Positions 16,313 through 22,668 of a stretch of 23,023 nt of DNA are shown here, one piece after another. The position numbers were made by a program, and so were the translations under genes. Source of the DNA: a virus. The number at the start of each line of letters is the position of its first letter. Position 1 is the stretch's first letter. The notes beneath the pieces are model-generated. The model was not told the origin of the DNA and searched no databases. It saw only the letters and a list, made by a program, of their open reading frames with translations. The DNA is taken from positions 1 to 23,023 of IMG/VR virus record IMGVR_UViG_3300044625_001977, one strand, 5' to 3'.

Positions 16313-16345
16313 AAAAAAGAAAGAGGATTATTTTAATCCTCTTTC
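16313..16345 (-). terminator. Terminator stem-loop oriented for the minus strand
   Basis: GAAAGAGGATTA (16319-16330) pairs perfectly with TAATCCTCTTTC (16334-16345) over a 3-nt loop. The A-run at 16313-16318 gives a T-run after the stem only on the minus strand. On the + strand CCTGATT follows, which is not a U-tract. It suggests a minus-strand transcript, although no minus-strand gene lies upstream of it within 900 bp. Confidence 0.55.
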
Positions 16346-16413
16346 CCTGATTATTTCTTCCTACTGACTAGAATCGTCAAGCAACTATGTGAAATGGTAC
16401 AATTGTAGTAATG

Positions 16414-16432
16414 CCCCCGGTACTAACGGGGG
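16414..16432 (+). promoter_or_regulatory. GC hairpin in the leader of the Rha-like gene
   Basis: CCCCCG (16414-16419) pairs with CGGGGG (16427-16432) over a 7-nt loop, 31 bp before the start at 16464. A possible -10 box TACAAT is at 16398-16403, with no clear -35. The hairpin may lie in the 5' untranslated region. Confidence 0.35.
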
Positions 16433-16463
16433 ACTAACCACATTACCTGAACAAGAGGCCAAT

Positions 16464-17210
16464 ATGGCTATTGAAATAGTATCACAGAATGATTGTCTTG
16501 TCGTTGATTCTCGTTTGATTGCTGGTGAGTTGGGGATTGAACACCGCGCCTTGCGTCAAACCATAGAAAAATACATTGACGAGATTCAAGAGTTTGGAGT
16601 TGTCGCATTTCAAATGTCGAAACCCCTAGAAGGCTCTAGCGGCGGTCGTCCTGAGCGTTACTGCTACCTGAATGAAGAGCAAGCAACTTTTTTGATGACA
16701 CTGTCTCGGAATACTTCGCAGGTCATTGCTTGTAAGCGCAACTTAGTCAAGGCATTTAGTCAAGCAAAGCAACTTATCAAAGAAGTAATCCCCGCTCAAA
16801 GTGGACGTATTCGAGAATTAGAACTTGAGTTAGAACTGACAAAAGCCAAAACCTATTATATGGATCGGCGTGACGCAATTCGATTAATACATGGTGCTGA
16901 GGTTTTAGCCTTGTTAGATGGCCGTCCAGATATTGTGATCGAGAAGGTCAAAAAAGTCACCGAGACAATTATCTGTAAAAACGGACGAAACGTGAGTTTT
17001 GAGGGTCGCTCTACTGCCGATCTAGGGAAAGAACTAGGATTCAAGTCTGGAAGAGAGTTAGAGCGTTGGTTGGAGAAAAACGGTCATTCTCATTTAGTGT
17101 GTCAAGGGTTGCGAGTTAATCAAGCATCCTATGTCCCCACCGAAAACCTCAAGGAAGTTAAGCAGCTTTTTTCTAAGGCTAGAAACCGTCAGCTATTAAT
17201 CGGAGAATAA
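16464..17210 (+). CDS. Rha-like phage regulatory protein
   Basis: I place the start at ATG 16464 after AGAGG, giving 248 aa; the frame is open to ATG 16389, but that segment covers a GC hairpin and reads poorly as protein. Residues about 10-105 match the phage Rha (pRha) domain: VVDSRLIAGELGIEHRALRQ, IEKYIDEIQEFG, a variable loop, RYCYLNEEQATFLMTLSRNT, then KRNLVKAFSQAK. A charged helix and a C-terminal half with a helix-turn-helix-like segment (STADLGKELGFKSGRELERW) follow. Rha-type proteins are known as lysogeny or growth regulators in temperate phages and satellites. It lies alone, ends at a bidirectional terminator, and marks the boundary between tail and CRISPR blocks. Confidence 0.8.
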   Translation: MAIEIVSQNDCLVVDSRLIAGELGIEHRALRQTIEKYIDEIQEFGVVAFQMSKPLEGSSGGRPERYCYLNEEQATFLMTLSRNTSQVIACKRNLVKAFSQAKQLIKEVIPAQSGRIRELELELELTKAKTYYMDRRDAIRLIHGAEVLALLDGRPDIVIEKVKKVTETIICKNGRNVSFEGRSTADLGKELGFKSGRELERWLEKNGHSHLVCQGLRVNQASYVPTENLKEVKQLFSKARNRQLLIGE

Positions 17211-17214
17211 AGTT

Positions 17215-17245
17215 AAAAGTGCCAGTCTATGAACTGGCACTTTTT
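17215..17245. terminator. Bidirectional terminator between convergent genes
   Basis: AAAAGTGCCAGT (17215-17226) pairs perfectly with ACTGGCACTTTT (17233-17244) over a 6-nt loop, with T's after the stem on the + strand and also on the minus strand (A17215-17218). It separates the Rha-like gene from the minus-strand RHH gene. Confidence 0.85.
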
Positions 17246-17276
17246 GTGTTGGCTATCCCGATAACATCCTTGAGTA

Positions 17277-17417
17277 TTAGTTATCTGGCAAACTTCTAAT
17301 CAATTCCCGGACTACCTCGGTTATTGACCGCTTCCGGGCTTTACAGTAGTTTTTTAGCTTTTTCTCTTCTGATTCTGATGTACGGACGTTAAGAGGATAA
17401 TAATTTTTACTTGACAT
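17277..17417 (-). CDS. 46-aa ribbon-helix-helix DNA-binding protein
   Basis: This gene reads on the minus strand from ATG 17417 to TAA 17277. The product begins MSSKNYYPLNVRTSESEEKK and continues LKNYCKARKRSITEVVRELI before ending RSLPDN. The pattern is that of a ribbon-helix-helix regulator of the CopG/Arc type: a short beta strand (YPLNVRTS), helix A (EEKKLKNYCKARK), the turn RS, and helix B (ITEVVRELIRSL). Such proteins bind DNA as dimers and often repress themselves and neighbours. Its start codon overlaps the -35 box (17411-17416) of the promoter pointing to 17484. A near-copy of that promoter precedes the Cas12-like gene. It is therefore the natural candidate repressor of the CRISPR unit. 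Transcription would end at the bidirectional terminator 17215-17245. Confidence 0.75.
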   Translation of the reverse strand: MSSKNYYPLNVRTSESEEKKLKNYCKARKRSITEVVRELIRSLPDN

Positions 17418-17448
17418 TTCTAGTAGGCTTATGGTAGATTTAAGTAAG
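17407..17448 (+). promoter_or_regulatory. Promoter upstream of the 133-aa gene, twin copy 1
   Basis: TTGACA (17411-17416), 18-bp spacer, TAGATT (17435-17440). The 42 bases match 17933-17974 with about five differences, including the spacer core GCTTATGG. The first codon of the RHH gene on the other strand overlaps the -35 box. Confidence 0.7.
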
Positions 17449-17483
17449 TCAAATATAGTTTAGCATCTTTTTTACTACAAGTT

Positions 17484-17885
17484 ATGTCTAATTCTCCAGA
17501 AGTGCAACAAAATTTTAATGCTCCTGTTTATGGAGTAACTGGAAAAATTGCCAAAGATCAAACAGAATTAAAATTTGATTATATTGTTAAATTTACCGCT
17601 TGGACTAACTTAGATAGTTGCAATATATCGCAAGAAAGATTACTTACAAAAGAAATTTTGATCGCAATTACTTCTGAATTAGCCAAAAAGTCTGGTAAAT
17701 TTGACGACACTAACTATTGTTCTGTTCTAGTTGCCCCAGAGATTTTTGAAAAATTTATCATCACTGAAACAGGATTAAATTATACGGTTCAGATTCTTGA
17801 CGCGCCAAGACTATTATACTGTTGGGAAGCTATAGGGTTTTTACTTCATATTGATACTACTGCCTTTAACTTTTATAAGGGTTAG
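17484..17885 (+). CDS. Unrecognised protein co-regulated with the Cas12-like effector
   Basis: 133 aa from ATG 17484, with no obvious ribosome-binding site. The N-terminus contains NFNAPVYGVTGKIAKDQ. As I recall, a similar 'FNAPVYGVAG' phrase occurs in cyanobacterial hypothetical and effector-associated proteins; I cannot confirm a family. The rest is a mixed alpha/beta sequence with three cysteines (DSCNIS, NYCSVL, LLYCWE) and no catalytic motif that I recognise. It lies between the RHH gene and the effector and has its own copy of the twin promoter. That points to a role with the CRISPR unit, for example as accessory protein, inhibitor or sensor, but this is inference. Confidence 0.6.
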   Translation: MSNSPEVQQNFNAPVYGVTGKIAKDQTELKFDYIVKFTAWTNLDSCNISQERLLTKEILIAITSELAKKSGKFDDTNYCSVLVAPEIFEKFIITETGLNYTVQILDAPRLLYCWEAIGFLLHIDTTAFNFYKG

Positions 17886-17932
17886 GCTATATCTGATGTG
17901 GGAACTGGTATCCCAAAAAATCTTTAGACCTC

Positions 17933-17974
17933 TTACTTGACATTTCTATAAAGCTTATGGTATATTTAAATAAG
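17933..17974 (+). promoter_or_regulatory. Promoter of the Cas12-like gene, twin copy 2
   Basis: TTGACA (17937-17942), 18-bp spacer, TATATT (17961-17966), a stronger -10 than copy 1. Expected transcription start is near 17973, about 20 nt before ATG 17994. The match to 17407-17448 suggests a common operator. Confidence 0.75.
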
Positions 17975-17993
17975 AATGAAAGAAGGTCGATCC

Positions 17994-19877
17994 ATGAAAG
18001 TCAGAGAAAGTAAAGTTAAGCGTAAAGTAGATGAGTATCAAATTCAAAAAATGCCTAGTTCTAAAGACGGGCATCTAAGGTTTGGTATCGCAAAAAAGAC
18101 TCCTAAGAAAAAAGAAGAAAAATCTCCTATGGAAGTCTTGGAATTTAAGATACATCCTGCTAAAGAACAAATCACAGAGATTGATCGTTCTTTAGCGGCG
18201 TGTAAGTTACTCTGGAATCTTTCGATCGCACTTAAGGAAGAATCAAAACAGAGGTATTATCGCAAAAAACATAAATTCGATGAGTTTAGCCCTGAAATAT
18301 GGGAGTTAAGTTATTCTGGGGATTACGACGAAAAAGAGTTTAAAACCCTTAAAGATAAAGAGAAAGAACTTTTAATCAGCAATCCTTGCTGTAAAATCGC
18401 CTATTTCAAAAAGACAAGTAACGGAAAAGAGTACACTCCCTTAGATGCTATTCCTATCCGTCGTTTTATGAGTGTCGATGACATTGATAAGGATGCTGTT
18501 AACTATCTTAATAGACAGAAACTTGCTTTTTATTTCCGAGAAGATACAGCAAAATTTATCGGTGAAATTGAAACAGAGTTTAAAAAAGGCTTTTTTAGAA
18601 GTGTGATTAAACCCGCTTACGATGCCGCTAAAAAAGGTATTCGTGGGATTCCTAAGTTTAAAGGAAGACGGGATAAGGTAGAGACTCTTGTTAACGGTCA
18701 ACCTGAAACTATAAAGATTGAATCTAATGGAGTTATCGTTTCCTCAAAGATAGGATTACTAAAAGTACGGGGGATTGACCGACTACAAGGAAAATCTCCC
18801 CGAATGGCTAAAATTACTCGTAAAGCGACTGGATATTATTTACAGCTAACTATCGAAACTGACGACACGATCTATAAAGAATCTGATAAGTGTGTCGGGT
18901 TAGATATGGGTGCTGTGGCAATATTTACCGATGACTTAGGGAGACAATCAAAAGCTAAACGCTACGCAAAAATTCAGAAAAAGCGACTTAACCGATTACA
19001 GCGTCAAGCTTCTAGACAAAAAGATAACTCTAATAATCAGCGTAAAACCTACGCTAAACTCGCTCGTGTTCACGAGAAAATTGCTCGTCAGCGAAAAGGG
19101 AGAAATGCTCAATTAGCCCATAAAATAACCAGCGAATATCAATCAGTTATTTTAGAAGACTTAAAACTAAAAAACATGACAGCCGCCGCAAAACCTAAAG
19201 AAAAGGAAGACGGCAATGGCTATAAACAGAATGGCAAAAAAAGAAAGTCTGGATTAAATAAAGTATTGCTTGATAATGCTATCGGTCAACTTCGCACGTT
19301 CATCGAGAATAAAGCCAAAGAACGTGGCAGAAAAGTGATCCGAGTTAATCCTAAACATACTTCACAAACTTGCTTCAATTGTGGTAATATTAATAAAGCT
19401 AACCGCGTTAGTCAATCAAAGTTTAAATGCACTAGCTGTGGTTACGAAGCTCACGCCGATCAGAATGCCGCCGCAAATATTCTGATCCGTGGACTGCAAG
19501 ATGAGTTTTTAAGAGCGATTGGCTCTTTAATCAAGTTTCCTGTCTCCTTGATTGGAAAATACCCTGGTTTAGCAGGGAAATTCACGCCTGATCTTGATGC
19601 AAATCAAGAGTCTATTGGGGACGCGCCGATAGAGAATGCCGAACACTCGATTAGTAAGCAGATGAAGCAGGAAGGGGATCGCACCCTCACTCAGTCCGAG
19701 AATGACTCGCAATCCTTTATTTTTTCTTCCGCCCCACCTCAGCCGTGCGAGGATAGCCACGGCATAAATAACCTGGAAGCCTTACCCAATAAGGCATCTA
19801 AGCGAAGTTCTAAAAAATCACGGGGCGCAATCCCCGAAAACCCCGACCAGCTTATGATCTGGGATTTACTAGCCTGA
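17994..19877 (+). CDS. Compact type V (Cas12/TnpB-like) CRISPR effector
   Basis: The start ATG 17994 has AGAAGG at 17981-17986; an ATG at 17976 lies almost on the expected transcription start. Product 627 aa. The N-terminal third has the TnpB-like pattern (LAACKLLWNLSIALKEE; later GIPKFKGRRDK). The RuvC domain is complete: VGLDMGAVAIF with Asp304, VILEDLKLKNM with Glu388, and HADQNAAANI with Asp489. A zinc finger lies between (CFNC at 460/463, CTSC at 479/482). Intact carboxylates argue for an active RNA-guided DNA nuclease and against Cas12k, whose RuvC is inactivated. After the RuvC domain comes an unusual tail of about 125 aa, Ser/Pro-rich, ending DQLMIWDLLA. The array starts 97 bp downstream. 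No cas1, cas2 or cas4 is visible. The size fits the small TnpB-derived type V-U-like effectors; I do not assign a subtype. A plain TnpB is less likely because of the adjacent array. Confidence 0.88.
   Translation: MKVRESKVKRKVDEYQIQKMPSSKDGHLRFGIAKKTPKKKEEKSPMEVLEFKIHPAKEQITEIDRSLAACKLLWNLSIALKEESKQRYYRKKHKFDEFSPEIWELSYSGDYDEKEFKTLKDKEKELLISNPCCKIAYFKKTSNGKEYTPLDAIPIRRFMSVDDIDKDAVNYLNRQKLAFYFREDTAKFIGEIETEFKKGFFRSVIKPAYDAAKKGIRGIPKFKGRRDKVETLVNGQPETIKIESNGVIVSSKIGLLKVRGIDRLQGKSPRMAKITRKATGYYLQLTIETDDTIYKESDKCVGLDMGAVAIFTDDLGRQSKAKRYAKIQKKRLNRLQRQASRQKDNSNNQRKTYAKLARVHEKIARQRKGRNAQLAHKITSEYQSVILEDLKLKNMTAAAKPKEKEDGNGYKQNGKKRKSGLNKVLLDNAIGQLRTFIENKAKERGRKVIRVNPKHTSQTCFNCGNINKANRVSQSKFKCTSCGYEAHADQNAAANILIRGLQDEFLRAIGSLIKFPVSLIGKYPGLAGKFTPDLDANQESIGDAPIENAEHSISKQMKQEGDRTLTQSENDSQSFIFSSAPPQPCEDSHGINNLEALPNKASKRSSKKSRGAIPENPDQLMIWDLLA
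19511..19836 (+). ncRNA. Possible structured RNA within the 3' end of the effector gene
   Basis: Perfect short hairpins follow one another: 19511-16/19522-27, 19529-35/19547-53, 19562-66/19573-77, 19592-98/19603-09 (GCAA loop), 19742-47/19758-63, 19779-84/19790-95, 19821-25/19832-36. An anti-repeat-like stretch, CCC-AATAAGGC (19785-19795) then TAAGC (19799-19803), resembles the reverse complement of the CRISPR repeat. TnpB guide RNAs are known to overlap the 3' end of tnpB. A tracrRNA or similar RNA is therefore plausible here but unproven. Confidence 0.35.
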
Positions 19878-19974
19878 TTTTTTAGACCGAGCAGAACCTT
19901 GAAAACTAAATTTTAGCGAATGGGGCGCAATCCTTACCCGAAACCCTTTTATATCAAGGGCTAAAGGAAGATGG
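19878..19974 (+). promoter_or_regulatory. CRISPR leader region
   Basis: These 97 bp between the effector stop and the first repeat have no ORF. They contain a T-run right after the stop, ACCTTGAAAACT, a repeat of the 12-mer GGGGCGCAATCC (19922-19933, also at 19822-19833), and a small hairpin CCCTT/AAGGG (19945-19960). The degenerate repeat is at the far end of the array, so this side should be the leader. Confidence 0.6.
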
Positions 19975-21801
19975 GAAGCAATTAAGCTTAAGCCTTATTA
20001 GGGGTTGAAACAAGTTTTTTGGCAGTCGTACCGACTCGGATCAGGAAGCAATTAAGCTTAAGCCTTATTAGGGGTTGAAACTTTAAGTATTTAGCCGCGT
20101 CCGTAGCATTCATCCCGAAGCAATTAAGCTTAAGCCTTATTAGGGGTTGAAACGGCCCCCCTTGATTCTGGTAAGTGATTCCAAAGGGAAGCAATTAAGC
20201 TTAAGCCTTATTAGGGGTTGAAACAAGAAAGCGCGGGAATAGTGCCAGTGCTGAAATTGAAGCAATTAAGCTTAAGCCTTATTAGGGGTTGAAACGCGTA
20301 TGCTTACAATTGCGGGCATTCGGAATTTATGAAGCAATTAAGCTTAAGCCTTATTAGGGGTTGAAACGATGTAATCATTGAGAATTGTTTCAAGCCTAGG
20401 GGGAAGCAATTAAGCTTAAGCCTTATTAGGGGTTGAAACTGGTTATCGGAGGGCATCCTTAAGCCTTTTGTGGCTGGAAGCAATTAAGCTTAAGCCTTAT
20501 TAGGGGTTGAAACAAAATCAGCCACAATTAATAGAAGACTAGCTGCCAGAAGCAATTAAGCTTAAGCCTTATTAGGGGTTGAAACATGGGTAGCTCACCA
20601 TCGGCTAAGTGACTACTCGCGAAGCAATTAAGCTTAAGCCTTATTAGGGGTTGAAACAGGGGAATACTCGGAAACCCAGATATAGCGCGGAATGAAGCAA
20701 TTAAGCTTAAGCCTTATTAGGGGTTGAAACTGGAATTGGCACTAAAATCCCGTTAAGGGGATTAGAAGCAATTAAGCTTAAGCCTTATTAGGGGTTGAAA
20801 CAATCTCTCTAGGGCATCATCCCCCTCTAAAGATTCGAAGCAATTAACCTTAAGCCTTATTAGGGATTGAAACTAAAGCCAATATTGGTGATTTTGACCC
20901 CGTGGCTAGAAGCAATTAACCTTAAGCCTTATTAGGGATTGAAACCTTAGGAAAGCATCGACTAAAGGAAAAAGGGGAAGAAGCAATTAACCTTAAGCCT
21001 TATTAGGGATTGAAACATAGGCTAAAAGCTTTAATAGTTCAATGATGCCAGAAGCAATTAACCTTAAGCCTTATTAGGGATTGAAACAATAGTTGCTGAT
21101 TTTAAGCCTTTAGTGACCAATTGAAGCAATTAACCTTAAGCCTTATTAGGGATTGAAACGCTGATTTTAGTTCTTTTGTGATTAAATCCCCCTTGAAGCA
21201 ATTAACCTTAAGCCTTATTAGGGATTGAAACATCGTCTAGCTGATTGTCTAGTCGGTTCCCCTTGCGAAGCAATTAACCTTAAGCCTTATTAGGGATTGA
21301 AACAAAGATTAAGAGAGGGCAATAAAAACAAAAAATAGAAGCAATTAACCTTAAGCCTTATTAGGGATTGAAACATTAGTCGCTTTTTCTTATAATTGCG
21401 GTCATTGTGAAGCAATTAACCTTAAGCCTTATTAGGGATTGAAGCTAAATCCTTAAACACTAATCTAACCCCATTAGAAAAAAGCAATTAACCTTAAGCC
21501 TTATTAGGGATTGAAACTGACTAATTCGACAATCTCGTTAGGATGCACTCGAAGCAATTAACCTTAAGCCTTATTAGGAATTGAAACAATAATGGTACTG
21601 CTTATCTGTACTTTTCCACTTAAAGCAATTAACCTTAAGCCTTATTAGGGATTGAAACAATGAAACCGACTCCGATCACCCGGTGGGTGACAGAAGCAAT
21701 TAACCTTAAGCCTTATTAGGGATTGAAACTCACTATCTTAATATCATCCTATGGGTGATTTTGAGTGAAACAATTAAGCTTAAGCCTTATTAAGATTAAA
21801 C
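19975..21801 (+). CRISPR. CRISPR array: 25 repeats of 37 bp plus one degenerate terminal repeat
   Basis: Repeats start at 19975, 20045, 20117, 20188, 20259, 20331, 20403, 20477, 20549, 20621, 20694, 20765, 20837, 20909, 20980, 21051, 21123, 21195, 21267, 21338, 21409, 21481, 21551, 21622 and 21693, with the degenerate one at 21767-21801. There are 25 spacers of 33-37 nt. The repeat runs GAAGCAATTAAGCTTAAG then CCTTATTAGGGGTTGAAAC. Repeats 1-12 carry AAGCTT and GGGGTTG; 13-25 carry AACCTT and GGGATTG, with single changes at repeats 21, 22, 23 and 24. The terminal repeat again has AAGCTT but lacks two bases. Orientation is inferred from the decayed end and the position next to the effector gene. 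Confidence 0.98.
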
Positions 21802-21825
21802 TAAATATTAAACCCGAAAAAAACA

Positions 21826-22113
21826 ATGAATCAAACACAACTAGATAAAAAGATTAGTCAATTTTTAAGGAAAAAATTAACCAAAGCGGAACTAAAAGAA
21901 ATGGAAATAAAACCACGTTCTTTAATCTTAACAATACGCAATTTTGTCGAGAGGTATCTACTTATCATTTTAGATAGTATTTTCGTTGATGTCCCTCGTG
22001 GATGGGATAACTTTTTTGAAAGTTTTCGTTTTTGGCAAAAGCTAATACTTAAAAGAAATAAATCTCTGCTAGTAATTTATTTCTGGGAAACTATTAATAA
22101 TTATAAAGAATAA
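21826..22113 (+). CDS. Unrecognised small protein, paralogue of the protein at 22669
   Basis: 95 aa from ATG 21826, 24 bp after the last repeat and without a clear ribosome-binding site. The first 35 residues are a basic helix (LDKKISQFLRKKLTKAELKE). The C-terminal half contains FVDVPRGWDNFFESFRFWQK, which matches EDVPFGWYNFFENFRLWRKL in the protein at 22669. The shared core is DVPxGWxNFFExFRxWxKLI. A hydrophobic stretch (YLLIILDSIFV) precedes the core, and both proteins end near NxYxE. Family unknown. It is followed by the gene at 22117 with a 3-bp gap, so probably an operon. Confidence 0.65.
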   Translation: MNQTQLDKKISQFLRKKLTKAELKEMEIKPRSLILTIRNFVERYLLIILDSIFVDVPRGWDNFFESFRFWQKLILKRNKSLLVIYFWETINNYKE

Positions 22114-22116
22114 ATA

Positions 22117-22443
22117 ATGAATCACGAAATTTATCTTATTGGAATACCAACTTTATTACTAGGATTTCTCTTGGGAACATGGTTAGCCTATTTCTCGTGG
22201 GCTGACACTCGAAACAAAAAACTTGGTATAGACTTTAAATACCGGTACAAAAAGCCGATTAGTGCTAAGGAATTTGCCATAGAAAACTGTACTTCTTTAA
22301 AACAATCTAAAAGATTCCTTGACAATAAACTTTTAGAGTTTGGGGGAATAGTAGTTTCCCAAAATGGTGACAGTGAATATCATTTTGATATATCAAGATT
22401 TCTTATTGAAGAACAAGACAATGGAAAAATACACTTTGACTAA
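22117..22443 (+). CDS. Membrane-anchored small protein
   Basis: 108 aa. Residues 5-27 are one strong transmembrane helix (YLIGIPTLLLGFLLGTWLAY), followed by a basic cytosolic-type boundary (TRNKKLGIDFKYRYKK) and a soluble helical domain. The soluble part (AKEFAIENCTSLKQSKRFLD, GGIVVSQNGDSEYHFDISRF) could be a small winged-helix-like module, but I do not recognise it. The start is 3 bp after the previous stop, and the end overlaps the next gene by 23 bp, so the three are likely co-translated. Confidence 0.6.
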   Translation: MNHEIYLIGIPTLLLGFLLGTWLAYFSWADTRNKKLGIDFKYRYKKPISAKEFAIENCTSLKQSKRFLDNKLLEFGGIVVSQNGDSEYHFDISRFLIEEQDNGKIHFD

Positions 22444-22612
22444 AATAGAACAAGATGGAAGTGCCAAAACTTTCATCTATCAACCAAGTGACACAGAACC
22501 CACTAAAAAAGAACTTAAGGATAAATTAATAGAAATCTTAATGAAAATCAAAACACTGACATCGGAAAAAGTAAATCTAATTTATTTTTTTATCAAAGTT
22601 ATAGACAAATAA
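22421..22612 (+). CDS. Small unrecognised protein (63 aa)
   Basis: The frame is open from 22364; ATG 22421 (MEKYTLTKIEQDGSAKTFIY) is preferred because it begins a normal-looking protein and keeps the overlap with the preceding gene short. Soluble, Lys-rich, with a C-terminal amphipathic helix (KKELKDKLIEILMKIKTL) and a hydrophobic end (VNLIYFFIKVIDK). Family unknown; likely the last gene of the unit that starts at 21826. Confidence 0.5.
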   Translation: MEKYTLTKIEQDGSAKTFIYQPSDTEPTKKELKDKLIEILMKIKTLTSEKVNLIYFFIKVIDK

Positions 22613-22668
22613 CTTTAATTGTGGTAAAGTAATGTAGTAATAACTTTAAAATCTATTGAAGGCCAAAA

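Noticed and set aside
16389-16463. Upstream 25-codon extension of the Rha-like gene
   Set aside because: It covers a GC hairpin and a possible -10 box, has no ribosome-binding site, and reads MKWYNCSNAPGTNGG, unlike Rha proteins; ATG 16464 has AGAGG.
17994-19877. Identification as Cas12k of a CRISPR-associated Tn7-like transposon
   Set aside because: All three RuvC carboxylates are present and no tnsB, tnsC or tniQ lies in the window. Size alone is not enough.
17994-19877. Plain IS605/IS200-type TnpB transposon gene
   Set aside because: There is no tnpA, and a long array with non-identical spacers follows directly. The TnpB-like fold alone does not make it a transposon.
19988-20194. 68-aa ORF on the minus strand
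   Set aside because: It consists of CRISPR repeats and spacers (the phrase FQPLIRLKLNCF recurs), so it is not a gene.
19975-21801. Strand bias of spacers implying RNA targeting
   Set aside because: Most spacers can be read as open on the reverse strand, but 34-nt open frames are common by chance. The two related spacer groups have opposite coding strands.
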